A stretch of DNA of 64,000 nucleotides from Aquabacter cavernae (GTDB lineage Bacteria; Pseudomonadota; Alphaproteobacteria; Rhizobiales; Xanthobacteraceae). Under the pieces are notes generated by a model. The model saw nothing but the letters and a program-made list of their open reading frames with translations. It was not told where the DNA came from and did not search any database. This document shows positions 1-7,982 of this stretch, piece by piece. The DNA lies in assembly GCF_003993795.1 (NCBI RefSeq), contig NZ_RWKV01000016.1:186001-250000 (forward strand), given 5' to 3'. Position 1 is the stretch's first letter. The number at the start of each line of letters is the position of its first letter. A program made the translations under genes and the position numbers.

Positions 1-1488
1 ATCCACCGCTTCCGCAAGGCGCTCGCCCGTATGACCAAATTCGGGAGCATTCAGCGCGGAGATGCGCGCGGCATCCTCGCGATAATCGGCGATGAGCCCA
101 TCCACGAGGCTACCCTCGCGCACCGGCAGCTTGCGGGTGACGAGGTCAATGGCCTGGATGCCGTTGGTGCCCTCATAGATGGCGAAGATGCGGGCATCCC
201 GGAAATGCTGGGCGGCGCCGGTCTCCTCGATATAGCCCATGCCGCCATGCACCTGGATGCCCAGCGAGGACACCTTGATGCCCGCATCGGTGGCGAACGC
301 CTTGGCGATGGGGGTGAGCAGGCTCGCCTCGTCCAGGGCGGCCGCCCGCTCCGCCGGGTCTGGCAGGCGCCGGGCGCGGTCGAGGGCATCGGCGGTGCGC
401 AGGCACAGCGCGCGCGCGGCTTCCGTCTCCGCCCGCATGGTCAGCAGCATGCGCCGCACGTCGGGATGGGCGATGATGGGGCTCATTTCGGAGGCGGGCG
501 CTCCGGGCGCGCGACCCTGGCGACGCTCCTTGGCGAAGGCCAGCGCACGCTGGGTGGCGCGCTCGGCCACCGCCACGCCCTGGATCGCCACCGCGAGGCG
601 GGCATTGTTCATCATGGTGAACATGCAGGCGAGGCCGCGATTCTCCTCGCCGACGAGATAACCGACCGCGCCCTCCCCGCTGTCGCCATAGCTCATGGTG
701 CAGGTGGGCGAGCCGTGCAGGCCCAGCTTGTGCTCCAGCCCCACCACCTTCACGTCATTGTGTGCGCCCAGCGTGCCGTCCGCATTCACCAGGAATTTGG
801 GCACCACGAACAGCGAGATGCCCCGCGTTCCGGCGGGCGCATCGGGCAGACGCGCGAGCACCAGGTGGACGATGTTCTCGGCGATGTCGTGGTCGCCGTA
901 GGAGATGAAGATCTTGGAACCGAAGACGCGGTAGGTGCCGTCCTCCCGGCGCTCGGCGCGGGCGCGCAGCGCGGCAAGGTCCGAGCCCGCCTGCGGCTCG
1001 GTGAGGTTCATGGTGCCGGTCCAGGTGCCGCTCACCAGCTTGGACAGGTAGACGTCCTGCAGGGCCTTCGAGCCGTGCATGGTGAGCGCTTCCACCGCGC
1101 CCATGGTCAGCACCGGGCCGATGCCGAAGGCCGGCGAGGCGCTGTTCCAGAACTCGGTGAGCACGGAGGTGATGCTGCTGGGCAGATGCTGGCCGCCGAA
1201 CGCCTCCTCAGCGGACACGCCGTTCCAGCCGGCCTCGCTCCAGGCGGAATAGACCTCTTTCCAGCCGGGCGCGGTGGTGACGCTGCCGTCCTTCAGCACG
1301 GGGCCCTTGGTGTCGCCCACCCGGTCCAGCGGCGCGATCTCGTCGGCGGCGAACTTTCCGGCCTCTTCCAGGATGCTGTCCACGAGGTCGAAGGACAGAT
1401 CCACCAGCCCCTGCTCCATGAGAAGCGGCAGCGAGGTGCAGGTCTTGAGGAAGAAGGACGTCTCCTCGACGGGCGCACGATAGGTCAT
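1..1488 (-). CDS. acyl-CoA dehydrogenase, C-terminal end outside window
   Basis: FAD-dependent acyl-CoA dehydrogenase that oxidises acyl-CoA to trans-2-enoyl-CoA. The frame is open for 496 codons from the ATG at 1488 to the window edge. Visible family marks are the N-terminal helical domain, the flavin/substrate segment with TGTMNLTEPQAGSDL, and the IYEGTNGIQAIDL segment near the left edge, whose Glu corresponds to the usual catalytic base. The length before the edge, plus what should follow, fits the long subfamily of about 590 residues often found near thiolase and crotonase genes. The substrate cannot be read from the sequence. The gene is divergent from tsaC, with about 230 bases between them. 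Confidence 0.93.
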   Translation of the reverse strand, partial: MTYRAPVEETSFFLKTCTSLPLLMEQGLVDLSFDLVDSILEEAGKFAADEIAPLDRVGDTKGPVLKDGSVTTAPGWKEVYSAWSEAGWNGVSAEEAFGGQHLPSSITSVLTEFWNSASPAFGIGPVLTMGAVEALTMHGSKALQDVYLSKLVSGTWTGTMNLTEPQAGSDLAALRARAERREDGTYRVFGSKIFISYGDHDIAENIVHLVLARLPDAPAGTRGISLFVVPKFLVNADGTLGAHNDVKVVGLEHKLGLHGSPTCTMSYGDSGEGAVGYLVGEENRGLACMFTMMNNARLAVAIQGVAVAERATQRALAFAKERRQGRAPGAPASEMSPIIAHPDVRRMLLTMRAETEAARALCLRTADALDRARRLPDPAERAAALDEASLLTPIAKAFATDAGIKVSSLGIQVHGGMGYIEETGAAQHFRDARIFAIYEGTNGIQAIDLVTRKLPVREGSLVDGLIADYREDAARISALNAPEFGHTGERLAEAVD

Positions 1489-1718
1489 GTGAATTCCACC
1501 TCCCCCTGTTCGCGGCGCATGCACCGCATTGACGGCGGCCTTGGCCCGGCCTTAGAGCCTGCTGCCTGTCCAGCCTGCTTGTATGGCCCGAAGACCGGGC
1601 GGAACGCCACATAGACGGAAGCAGGACACCGCCGTCAATTCGGCCCGGCCCCAGGCCGCCGGACCGCCACGACCCCGGCGCCCCGCAAGACGACCCGGAA
1701 CACGCCCGAAAGACGCAT

Positions 1719-2750
1719 ATGCCCGAAGCCGCGCTCCCGTCCGCCTCCCGCCCCACGCGCATCCTCGATGCGCGTGGGGATGGCGCAGCCGCGCTGGAAG
1801 CCGCGCGGATCATCGCCGCGGGCGGCCTCGTCGCCTTCCCCACGGAAACCGTCTACGGCCTCGGGGCGGATGCGGGTAATCCCCGTGCGGTGGCCGCCGT
1901 CTATGCGGCCAAGGGCCGCCCCGCCTTCAACCCGCTCATCGCCCATCTGCCGGACCTTGCGGCCGCCATGGCGCTGGGCGACTTCTCGCAGGCCGCCCGG
2001 CGCCTGGGCACCGCCTTCTGGCCCGGGCCGCTCACCTTGGTGGTGCCCTGCCGCGACATGGCGGCGGTGTGCGACCTCGCCCGTGCAGGACTCGACACGG
2101 TGGCGCTGCGCGTGCCCGACCATGCGGCGGCCCGCGCCTTCCTGGAGGCGGCGGCCCGCCCCGTGGTGGGGCCGAGCGCCAACCGGTCGGGCCATGTCTC
2201 GCCCACTTTGGCCGAGCATGTGGCCGCTGACCTCACCGGGCGCATCGACGTGATCCTGGACGGTGGCGCGACGCCGGTGGGCGTCGAATCCACCATCGTG
2301 GACTGCACGGGGCCCCATCCCACTTTGCTGCGCCCCGGCGGAATCCCCCGCGCGGCGCTGGAGGACGTGCTGGGCCACGCATTGCCGGACGCCGCGGCTG
2401 ACGATGATGCCGAACGACCCCAGTCTCCCGGCCGCCTCGCCTCTCATTATGCCCCGAACGCGGCCGTGCGGCTCGATGCGGACGAGGTGCGGCCGGGTGA
2501 GGCGTTGCTGACCTTCGCGGGCCATCGCCCGCCCGGCACTGAGACCGCCGCCATCGTGTTCGACCTCAGCCCTTCCGGTTCCCTTGAAGAGGCGGCGGCG
2601 AACCTCTACGCAGCATTGCGCCAGCTTGATGCTGCCGGAGCCGAGGCCATCGCCGTCGCGCCCCTGCCGCATGAAGGGCTGGGCGAAGCCATCGCCGACC
2701 GGCTCGGCCGGGCGGCCGCACCCCGGCCCCTGGTTCCGCAAGGAGACTGA
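1719..2750 (+). CDS. tsaC: L-threonylcarbamoyladenylate synthase (Sua5/YrdC family)
   Basis: Makes threonylcarbamoyl-AMP from threonine, bicarbonate and ATP, the first step of t6A37 modification of ANN-decoding tRNAs. The 343-residue product has the YrdC domain in the first two thirds, with FPTETVYGLGADA and the KGRPAFNPLIAHL segment, and GPSANRSGHVSPT in the nucleotide site. A C-terminal Sua5 domain follows, so this is the long Sua5 form rather than the short TsaC form. The ATG at 1719 begins MPEAALPSASRPTRILDA. Its stop is two bases before the next gene, so the two are probably cotranscribed. Confidence 0.95.
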   Translation: MPEAALPSASRPTRILDARGDGAAALEAARIIAAGGLVAFPTETVYGLGADAGNPRAVAAVYAAKGRPAFNPLIAHLPDLAAAMALGDFSQAARRLGTAFWPGPLTLVVPCRDMAAVCDLARAGLDTVALRVPDHAAARAFLEAAARPVVGPSANRSGHVSPTLAEHVAADLTGRIDVILDGGATPVGVESTIVDCTGPHPTLLRPGGIPRAALEDVLGHALPDAAADDDAERPQSPGRLASHYAPNAAVRLDADEVRPGEALLTFAGHRPPGTETAAIVFDLSPSGSLEEAAANLYAALRQLDAAGAEAIAVAPLPHEGLGEAIADRLGRAAAPRPLVPQGD

Positions 2751-2751
2751 C

Positions 2752-3174
2752 ATGACCTCCGACATCACCCACGCCACCGATACGGACACCGATGCCCTGG
2801 TGGCGCTGTGGGACGCGGCCGGTCTCCTGCGCCCCTGGAACGACGCCCGCGCCGACATCGCGCTGGCGCGGCGCGGACCGCACTCCACCATCCTCGTCCT
2901 GCGCCGGGACAATGCCCTCCTCGGCTCCGTCATGGTGGGCCATGACGGGCATCGGGGCTGGATCTACTATCTGGCGGTGGCACCGGATCGCGTTCGCCAG
3001 GGCTTCGGGCGCAAGCTCACCCGCGCGGCGGAAGACTGGCTGCGGGCGCGCGGCATTCCCAAGCTCATGCTCATGGTGCGGCCGGAAAACGAACAGGTCC
3101 GCGCCTTCTATGCCGCCGCCGGCTATGAGGAGGAGCCGCGCATCGTCTTCTCCCGGCGGCTGGACGGCAAATAG
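2752..3174 (+). CDS. GNAT family acetyltransferase (YpeA-like)
   Basis: Small GNAT N-acetyltransferase of 140 residues. The acetyl-CoA binding motif A is visible as VAPDRVRQGFGRKL, and the C-terminal half carries MLMVRPENEQVRAFYAAAGY, typical of the YpeA group. The start is fixed by the AAGGAG at 2740-2745 seven bases before the ATG at 2752; that ribosome site lies inside the end of tsaC, which suggests coupling. The acetyl acceptor is unknown. It converges on tag across a GC-rich hairpin. Confidence 0.88.
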   Translation: MTSDITHATDTDTDALVALWDAAGLLRPWNDARADIALARRGPHSTILVLRRDNALLGSVMVGHDGHRGWIYYLAVAPDRVRQGFGRKLTRAAEDWLRARGIPKLMLMVRPENEQVRAFYAAAGYEEEPRIVFSRRLDGK

Positions 3175-3184
3175 TCCAACCCCG

Positions 3185-3208
3185 CCGGCCCGGGATCAGC
3201 CGGGCCGG
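3185..3208. terminator. bidirectional hairpin between GNAT gene and tag
   Basis: Perfect 9-bp inverted repeat, CCGGCCCGG at 3185-3193 and CCGGGCCGG at 3200-3208, with a 6-base loop. The loop contains the tag stop codon. There is no T-run on either side, so factor-independent termination is inferred from position between convergent genes. Confidence 0.6.
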
Positions 3209-3783
3209 GCGCGGTGGCAGTCCACCAGATGGTCGTCCACCAGTCCGCAGGCCTGCATGGCGGCATAGACGATGGTGGGGCCGCAGAACTTGAACCCCGC
3301 CGCCTTCAGGCGCTTCGAGAGCAGGCGGGATTCCGCCGTCTCGCCGGGAATGTCAGACGGGACGAGCGGGCGGCGCACGAAGGTCTCGCCGCCGACGCTC
3401 TCCCACAGGAAGGCGGAGAAATCGACGCCCTTCTCCCGCAGTTCCAGATAGGCACGCGCGGACAGGATCGCACCTTCGATCTTCGCCCGGTTGCGCACGA
3501 TACCGGCATCCGCCATCAGCGCCGCCACCTTTTCGGGGCCGTAGCGGACGATCACCTCCGGCTCGAACCCGTCGAAGGCACGGCGGAAATTGTCCCGCTT
3601 GCGCAGGATGGTGATCCAGGCGAGGCCCGCCTGGAAGCCGTCCAGCAGCAGCTTCTCGAACAAGGCGCGAGAGTCGCGCTCGGGCACGCCCCATTCCTCA
3701 TCGTGATAGGCCATGTAGACGGGATCGGTGCCGCACCAGGGGCAGCGGCAGAGACCGTCGGGGTGACGGAAAGCTTCACGCAT
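3196..3783 (-). CDS. tag: DNA-3-methyladenine glycosylase I
   Basis: Excises 3-methyladenine from alkylated DNA as the first step of base excision repair. The 195-residue protein has the Tag signature throughout: CPWCGTDPVYMAYHDEEWG near the N-terminus, a central helix-hairpin-helix-like region with DGFQAGLAWITILRKR, and a C-terminal HLVDCHRARPG. The Cys and His near the start and the HxxxC near the end match the zinc ligands known in E. coli Tag. The start at 3783 gives the usual length. It is convergent with the upstream GNAT gene. Confidence 0.96.
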   Translation of the reverse strand: MREAFRHPDGLCRCPWCGTDPVYMAYHDEEWGVPERDSRALFEKLLLDGFQAGLAWITILRKRDNFRRAFDGFEPEVIVRYGPEKVAALMADAGIVRNRAKIEGAILSARAYLELREKGVDFSAFLWESVGGETFVRRPLVPSDIPGETAESRLLSKRLKAAGFKFCGPTIVYAAMQACGLVDDHLVDCHRARPG

Positions 3784-3848
3784 CTATGCCTCGTGACTCA
3801 GGAGTTATGCTATCCATGGTAGCGCCCATCATCCCACGCACCTGACCC

Positions 3849-4082
3849 ATGAGCCTGATCCATAACGAGAGAACCAAGCTTACGGCGAATGCGCTGGACC
3901 GGGCTTCCACTGCGTGCCTGACCGTAGGAGTATTGGGACCGGCCGCCGCCGCTCTCTATGGATTGGGAAACGTCACCACCCCACCCGCCAATGTGCTCAT
4001 CATCATCGGCAGCGGACTTTGGCTTGTCGCCTCGGCGATGCTACACTTGCTGGCAAGAGGCATGTTAGGACGCCTTAAATGA
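3849..4082 (+). CDS. small two-helix membrane protein, unknown function
   Basis: A 77-residue protein with two predicted membrane helices, about residues 20-42 and 48-70, and short charged ends. I do not recognise a family. Its stop overlaps the start of the next small gene as ATGA, so the two should be translationally coupled. The DNA here is AT-richer than its surroundings: by hand count the 180 bases from 3961 to 4140 are about 56% G+C, against about 70% in neighbouring genes. This suggests recent acquisition or relaxed composition. No Shine-Dalgarno site is obvious before the ATG at 3849. Confidence 0.6.
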   Translation: MSLIHNERTKLTANALDRASTACLTVGVLGPAAAALYGLGNVTTPPANVLIIIGSGLWLVASAMLHLLARGMLGRLK

Positions 4083-4189
4083 CGACGCTGTGGATTTACG
4101 CCTATGTGGTTCTGCCTCTCGTGATCATCGCGATGGGCTACGCAGCTACGCGGCTCGACGGTCCCCGTCACAGCGGTCCCGCCGAATAA
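4079..4189 (+). CDS. 36-residue single-helix membrane peptide
   Basis: Very short gene starting in the ATGA overlap with the upstream stop. The product has one hydrophobic segment at about residues 5-23 (IYAYVVLPLVIIAMGYAAT) and a short basic hydrophilic tail ending in GPAE. The ATGA junction, the clean helix and the stop one base before the convergent ygfZ stop argue that it is real. It could be a subunit or regulator of the 77-residue partner. No function can be assigned. Confidence 0.5.
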   Translation: MTTLWIYAYVVLPLVIIAMGYAATRLDGPRHSGPAE

Positions 4190-4190
4190 C

Positions 4191-5024
4191 CTATCCTTCC
4201 ATCGTGAAAGTCGCCCAATCCGGCTTGTGGAGCGTCACTTCGATGCCCGCAGCCTTGAGGGGAAGCCCAGCGGCGCGGGCGTCCGCCACGCGGTCGAGAC
4301 GGGCGAGGGCGATGCCCTGGGTGCCTGCGGAAGACCCCATGCGGCCCACCGGCTTCTCCCCGGCGAAAATCTCGGAGCCGGGCTCGGGCGGATGCTCGAA
4401 GCGGGCGATGACGGAGCGGGTGCGGGCGGTGCCGCGATGCTGCATGCGGCTCACCACTTCCTGGCCCACATAGCAGCCCTTCTTGAAATCAATGCCGCCC
4501 AGTTGGTCCATGTCGGTCTCGTGGGGGAAGGCGTCGCCATAGACGAAGTCCGCCCCGCCCTTCGGGATGCCGAGCCCGATGCGGTGCGCCTCATAGGCCG
4601 ACGCATCGGCGAACCCCTCCGGCTCGGCGGGCAGCACGATCCGTGACCCCAGGGCGGGAATGCGGGGATCCGGAAAGGCCAGGGCACCGTCCGGCAGGTC
4701 CCATCCCTCGCCCCACCCCGCCGCCACCGCGGCGTCCGGGAGAATGGACAATTCCACCTTGGCCCGCAGGCGATAAAGGCCGAGGCGCTTGAGGAGGTCG
4801 GCCACCAGCACCAGGGGTCCATCCAGCAGGAACAGATCCGGCTCGGGCGCATAGATGAGGAAGTCGAACAGAATCTTGCCTTGCGGCGCCAGCAGCGCGC
4901 CGAACCGCGCGCCGTCCGCCGCCAGCGTCTCCACGTTGCAGGTCACCACATTGTGGAGAAAATGACGCGCATCCGGGCCGCTTACCCGGACCAAGGCACG
5001 ATCGGTGAGAAATGCGAGGGGCAT
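4191..5024 (-). CDS. ygfZ: YgfZ/GcvT-fold folate-binding protein
   Basis: Tetrahydrofolate-dependent protein that helps build or repair certain Fe-S enzymes, among them the MiaB-type tRNA methylthiotransferases. The 277-residue product carries the diagnostic KGCYVGQE motif at about residues 182-189, with the conserved Cys, followed by VVSRMQHRG. The N-terminal LTDRALVRVSGPDARHFLHN fits the family. It is divergent from the dihydroorotase-like gene, with only 70 bases between. A MiaB-type enzyme, mtaB, lies elsewhere in the window. Confidence 0.93.
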   Translation of the reverse strand: MPLAFLTDRALVRVSGPDARHFLHNVVTCNVETLAADGARFGALLAPQGKILFDFLIYAPEPDLFLLDGPLVLVADLLKRLGLYRLRAKVELSILPDAAVAAGWGEGWDLPDGALAFPDPRIPALGSRIVLPAEPEGFADASAYEAHRIGLGIPKGGADFVYGDAFPHETDMDQLGGIDFKKGCYVGQEVVSRMQHRGTARTRSVIARFEHPPEPGSEIFAGEKPVGRMGSSAGTQGIALARLDRVADARAAGLPLKAAGIEVTLHKPDWATFTMEG

Positions 5025-5094
5025 GCCCGCTCCTTGTCAGAATTCCCTGAGAGACTTAAAGCCCCCGACGACCCCTCTCAAGAGAGCCCCGCTC

Positions 5095-6435
5095 ATGGCT
5101 GACACATTCGACCTCCTCCTGAAAGGCGGCACCGTCGTCACCCCCAACGGCGCGGCCGTCACCGATATCGGCGTGACCAACGGCGCCATCCGCGCCATCG
5201 GCACTCTCTCTGCCGCCCAGGCGGGCGAAACGGTGGACTGCACGGGGCTGCATGTGCTGCCCGGCGTCATCGACACCCAGGTCCATTTCCGCGAGCCCGG
5301 CCTCGACCACAAGGAAGACCTGGAGACGGGCTCCCGCGCCGCCGTCATGGGCGGCGTCACTGCCGTGTTCGAGATGCCGAACACCAATCCCCAGACCACC
5401 AACCCCGCCGCGCTGGAGGACAAGCTCGCCCGCGCCAAGGACCGCATGCATTGCGACCACGCTTTCTATGTGGGCGGCACCCACGAGAATGTGGCTGATC
5501 TGCCGGAACTGGAGCGCCTGCCGGGCGCCGCGGGCATCAAGGTGTTCATCGGCTCCTCCACCGGCTCGCTTCTGGTGGCTGATGATCCGGGCGTGCGCGC
5601 CATCCTGAAGGTGATCCGCCGCCGCGCCGCCTTCCATTGCGAGGACGAGCCGCGCCTCAATGAGCGCAAGCCGTTGCGCGTGCCGGGCGATGCCTCCTCC
5701 CATCCCGTCTGGCGCGACGAGATCGCGGCCCTGACCGCCACCCGCCGCCTTGTGACGCTGGCCCGCGAAGTGGGCGCCCGCGTGCATGTGCTGCATGTGA
5801 CCAGCGCCGAGGAGATCGCCTATCTCGCCGAGCACCGGGACGTGGCCTCGGTGGAGGTGACGCCCCACCACCTCACCATGGCGGCGCCCGAATGCTACCA
5901 GCGTCTCGGCACGCTGGCGCAGATGAACCCGCCGGTGCGCGAGGCGCGCCATCGCGCGGCCCTGTGGCGCGGCATCCTTAACGGCGTGGTGGACGTGCTG
6001 GGGTCCGACCATGCGCCCCACACGCTGGAGGAGAAGGCGAAGCCCTATCCCGACACGCCCTCGGGCATGACCGGCGTGCAGACCCTGGTGCCGCTGATGC
6101 TGGACCATGTGGCCGAAGGGCGCCTCAGCCTGGAGCGCTTCGTGGACCTCTCCAGCGCCGGACCCGCGCGCCTGTTCAACATCGCCTGCAAGGGCCGGAT
6201 CGCCACCGGCTACGATGCCGACTTCACCGTGGTGGACCTGAAGCGCCGCACCACCATCACCAATGGCTGGATCGCCTCGCGCGCGCAGTGGACGCCCTAT
6301 GACGGCGTCGAGGTCACCGGCTGGCCTGTGGGCACCTTCGTGCGCGGCCGCAAGGTCATGTGGGAAGGCGAATTGACCACGCCGTCCGTGGGCGCGCCTG
6401 TGCGCTTCCTGGAGACGCTTGAACCGGGTCGCTGA
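5095..6435 (+). CDS. dihydroorotase family amidohydrolase with QxH metal motif
   Basis: 446-residue cyclic amidohydrolase most like class I dihydroorotase, which interconverts carbamoyl-aspartate and dihydroorotate in pyrimidine synthesis. The TIM-barrel landmarks are DTQVHFREPG (60-69), MPNTNPQTTN, IKVFIGSSTG with K149 as candidate carboxylated lysine, H181, H234 and GSDHAPHTLEEKAK with D305. The first metal His of the usual HxH pair is Gln (Q62, H64). The start at 5095 gives MADTFDLLLKGG; an upstream in-frame start at 5005 would add about 30 unlike residues. No pyrB is adjacent, so a role outside pyrimidine synthesis, or a partly degenerate paralogue, is possible. Confidence 0.82.
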   Translation: MADTFDLLLKGGTVVTPNGAAVTDIGVTNGAIRAIGTLSAAQAGETVDCTGLHVLPGVIDTQVHFREPGLDHKEDLETGSRAAVMGGVTAVFEMPNTNPQTTNPAALEDKLARAKDRMHCDHAFYVGGTHENVADLPELERLPGAAGIKVFIGSSTGSLLVADDPGVRAILKVIRRRAAFHCEDEPRLNERKPLRVPGDASSHPVWRDEIAALTATRRLVTLAREVGARVHVLHVTSAEEIAYLAEHRDVASVEVTPHHLTMAAPECYQRLGTLAQMNPPVREARHRAALWRGILNGVVDVLGSDHAPHTLEEKAKPYPDTPSGMTGVQTLVPLMLDHVAEGRLSLERFVDLSSAGPARLFNIACKGRIATGYDADFTVVDLKRRTTITNGWIASRAQWTPYDGVEVTGWPVGTFVRGRKVMWEGELTTPSVGAPVRFLETLEPGR

Positions 6436-6437
6436 AA

Positions 6438-6475
6438 CCCGGCCCCTTCGGCCCCTGTCCATGACGGGGGCCGGG
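6438..6475. terminator. GC-rich hairpin after amidohydrolase gene
   Basis: CCCGGCCCC at 6438-6446 pairs perfectly with GGGGCCGGG at 6467-6475 across a 20-base loop, between two convergent genes. No T-run follows, so termination is inferred from position. Confidence 0.45.
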
Positions 6476-6504
6476 GCGGATCGCCCAAGCCCCGCGCGAT
6501 TGGC

Positions 6505-7866
6505 CTATTGGGCGAGGGCGGCATTGCCGCCGCCGAGCGCCCGGATCGCCTGCGCGGCGGCCCGCTCGCCGGACGCCCAGGCGCCGTTGAGCGTGCCCCA
6601 GAGGGTTTCGTGGGCGTGCTCACCCGCGAAGGCGAGGCGGCCGGACACCACTTCCGTGAAGGCGCGCCGCAGATTGCCCGCGCCCGGCAGGGCACAGGAC
6701 CAGGCGCCCAGCGCATAGGGCTCCTTGGTCCAGCGGGTCTGGTGGACCTTGCCCACGCGCGCCGCAAGCGAAGAACCGAAGGACCGGCCCAACGCCTCTT
6801 TCAGGAAGGCGGCGCCCGAATTGGGCGGACCGTCCGCCAGATCGGCAGCGAGCTTGCCGCCCACTTCCATGAGGTGAAGGTCCGAACCGCCGAGGCGCGC
6901 CACCAGGGAGAAGGTCCGGCTCGAATCCGCCTTCACCTGAACGCTCTCATCCTCCTGCAGGCGCAGGGGATTGCCCGGCCATTCAAAGATGATGTGGTCA
7001 TAGGCGCCCAGCGTGATGCGCTCGATGGCGGCGCGATAGCGCGCGGGCAGGTTGCCCACCCTGAGCTTGCCGGAGGCCATCATGCTGGGCGGCACCGCCA
7101 GGATGGCGAAGCGGCCCGTTACCGTGCCCTTGCGGGTGACCACCTGGACAAGACGCGGCCCCAGTTCCAGCGAGGTGGCCGCCGTGTCGGTGCGCACGGT
7201 CAGCGGCGCGGCAAGGCTGGAGATGAAGGTGCCGACGCCGGTGCGCACGAAAGCGCCGGGGTCGCGCGGCTCGGCGCGGGAGAAATCCACCGTGGAGACC
7301 TGGTCGAGATCCTTGGCGCAGGTGGCGGGGCCGAGGATGAAGGCGGCGCTCTGGCCCCAGGGGGCAAGGTCCGGCATTACCCGCGCAGCAGGCAGATCGC
7401 GACCCGCATCGCCCGCCGCGCCGATGGCGCGCTCGCCCCGACGCAAAGCTGCGACATAATCCTCATAATCGCTCTCGCGCGCCTCGCGCCCGTTCACGAA
7501 CAGGCGGGCCGCGTCCGGCGCGGCATAGAGCGGCGCGCGCGCCTCGGTGCCCAGCGCCACCAGGGGATTGGTGGCGGGGTCATAGAGGCGGAAGGCGCCG
7601 AGATCCACGGGGCGGCCGAACAGTGCGGCGTCGGTGAGCGCCCGGCCGCCGGTGCGCCGCGAGGCTTCCAGCAGCGCATAGCTCAATCCTGCCGCGGCCA
7701 CGCGCCGGGCGGCGGCGATGCCGGCAGCGCCCGCGCCCACGATCACCACGTCCACATTTCCCGTGGACTGCCCCAGCGCCCGCGTGGCACCGAGGCCCGC
7801 GAGGGGAAGGGAGGCGGCGCCGGCCAGGAAGGCACGGCGGGAAACGGGGGTCAGGGGGTTCGTCAC
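6505..7866 (-). CDS. Tat-exported flavin amine oxidase-like protein
   Basis: 453-residue FAD-dependent oxidoreductase of the amine oxidase/protoporphyrinogen oxidase superfamily. Residues 9-16 (SRRAFLAG) form a twin-arginine export signal followed by a hydrophobic stretch ending near ALGQ, so the protein should be exported folded with its flavin. The dinucleotide-binding motif VIVGAGAAGIAAARR follows at about residue 40, and the C-terminal FAGEHAHETLWGTLNGAWASG is the usual second FAD contact. The substrate is unknown; a polyamine or aromatic amine is only the family default. It is convergent with the amidohydrolase gene. Confidence 0.85.
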   Translation of the reverse strand: MTNPLTPVSRRAFLAGAASLPLAGLGATRALGQSTGNVDVVIVGAGAAGIAAARRVAAAGLSYALLEASRRTGGRALTDAALFGRPVDLGAFRLYDPATNPLVALGTEARAPLYAAPDAARLFVNGREARESDYEDYVAALRRGERAIGAAGDAGRDLPAARVMPDLAPWGQSAAFILGPATCAKDLDQVSTVDFSRAEPRDPGAFVRTGVGTFISSLAAPLTVRTDTAATSLELGPRLVQVVTRKGTVTGRFAILAVPPSMMASGKLRVGNLPARYRAAIERITLGAYDHIIFEWPGNPLRLQEDESVQVKADSSRTFSLVARLGGSDLHLMEVGGKLAADLADGPPNSGAAFLKEALGRSFGSSLAARVGKVHQTRWTKEPYALGAWSCALPGAGNLRRAFTEVVSGRLAFAGEHAHETLWGTLNGAWASGERAAAQAIRALGGGNAALAQ

Positions 7867-7982
7867 GGCGCGCGCACGCTAACATGGCGGGGGCCGCATG
7901 GCGACGGGCTCATGGCCGGGAGCCGCCGGTTTGGTTCACGAATCCCGGCAAACGTCCCAGACTCCGGCCGGAGCCGAGGGCG

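Noticed and set aside
31..1614. Plus-strand open frame of 527 codons at the left edge
   Set aside because: Antisense to the acyl-CoA dehydrogenase, whose motifs are unmistakable on the minus strand.
3849..4189. Toxin-antitoxin pair
   Set aside because: The size and overlap fit, but both products are plain membrane helices without a recognisable toxin or antitoxin motif.
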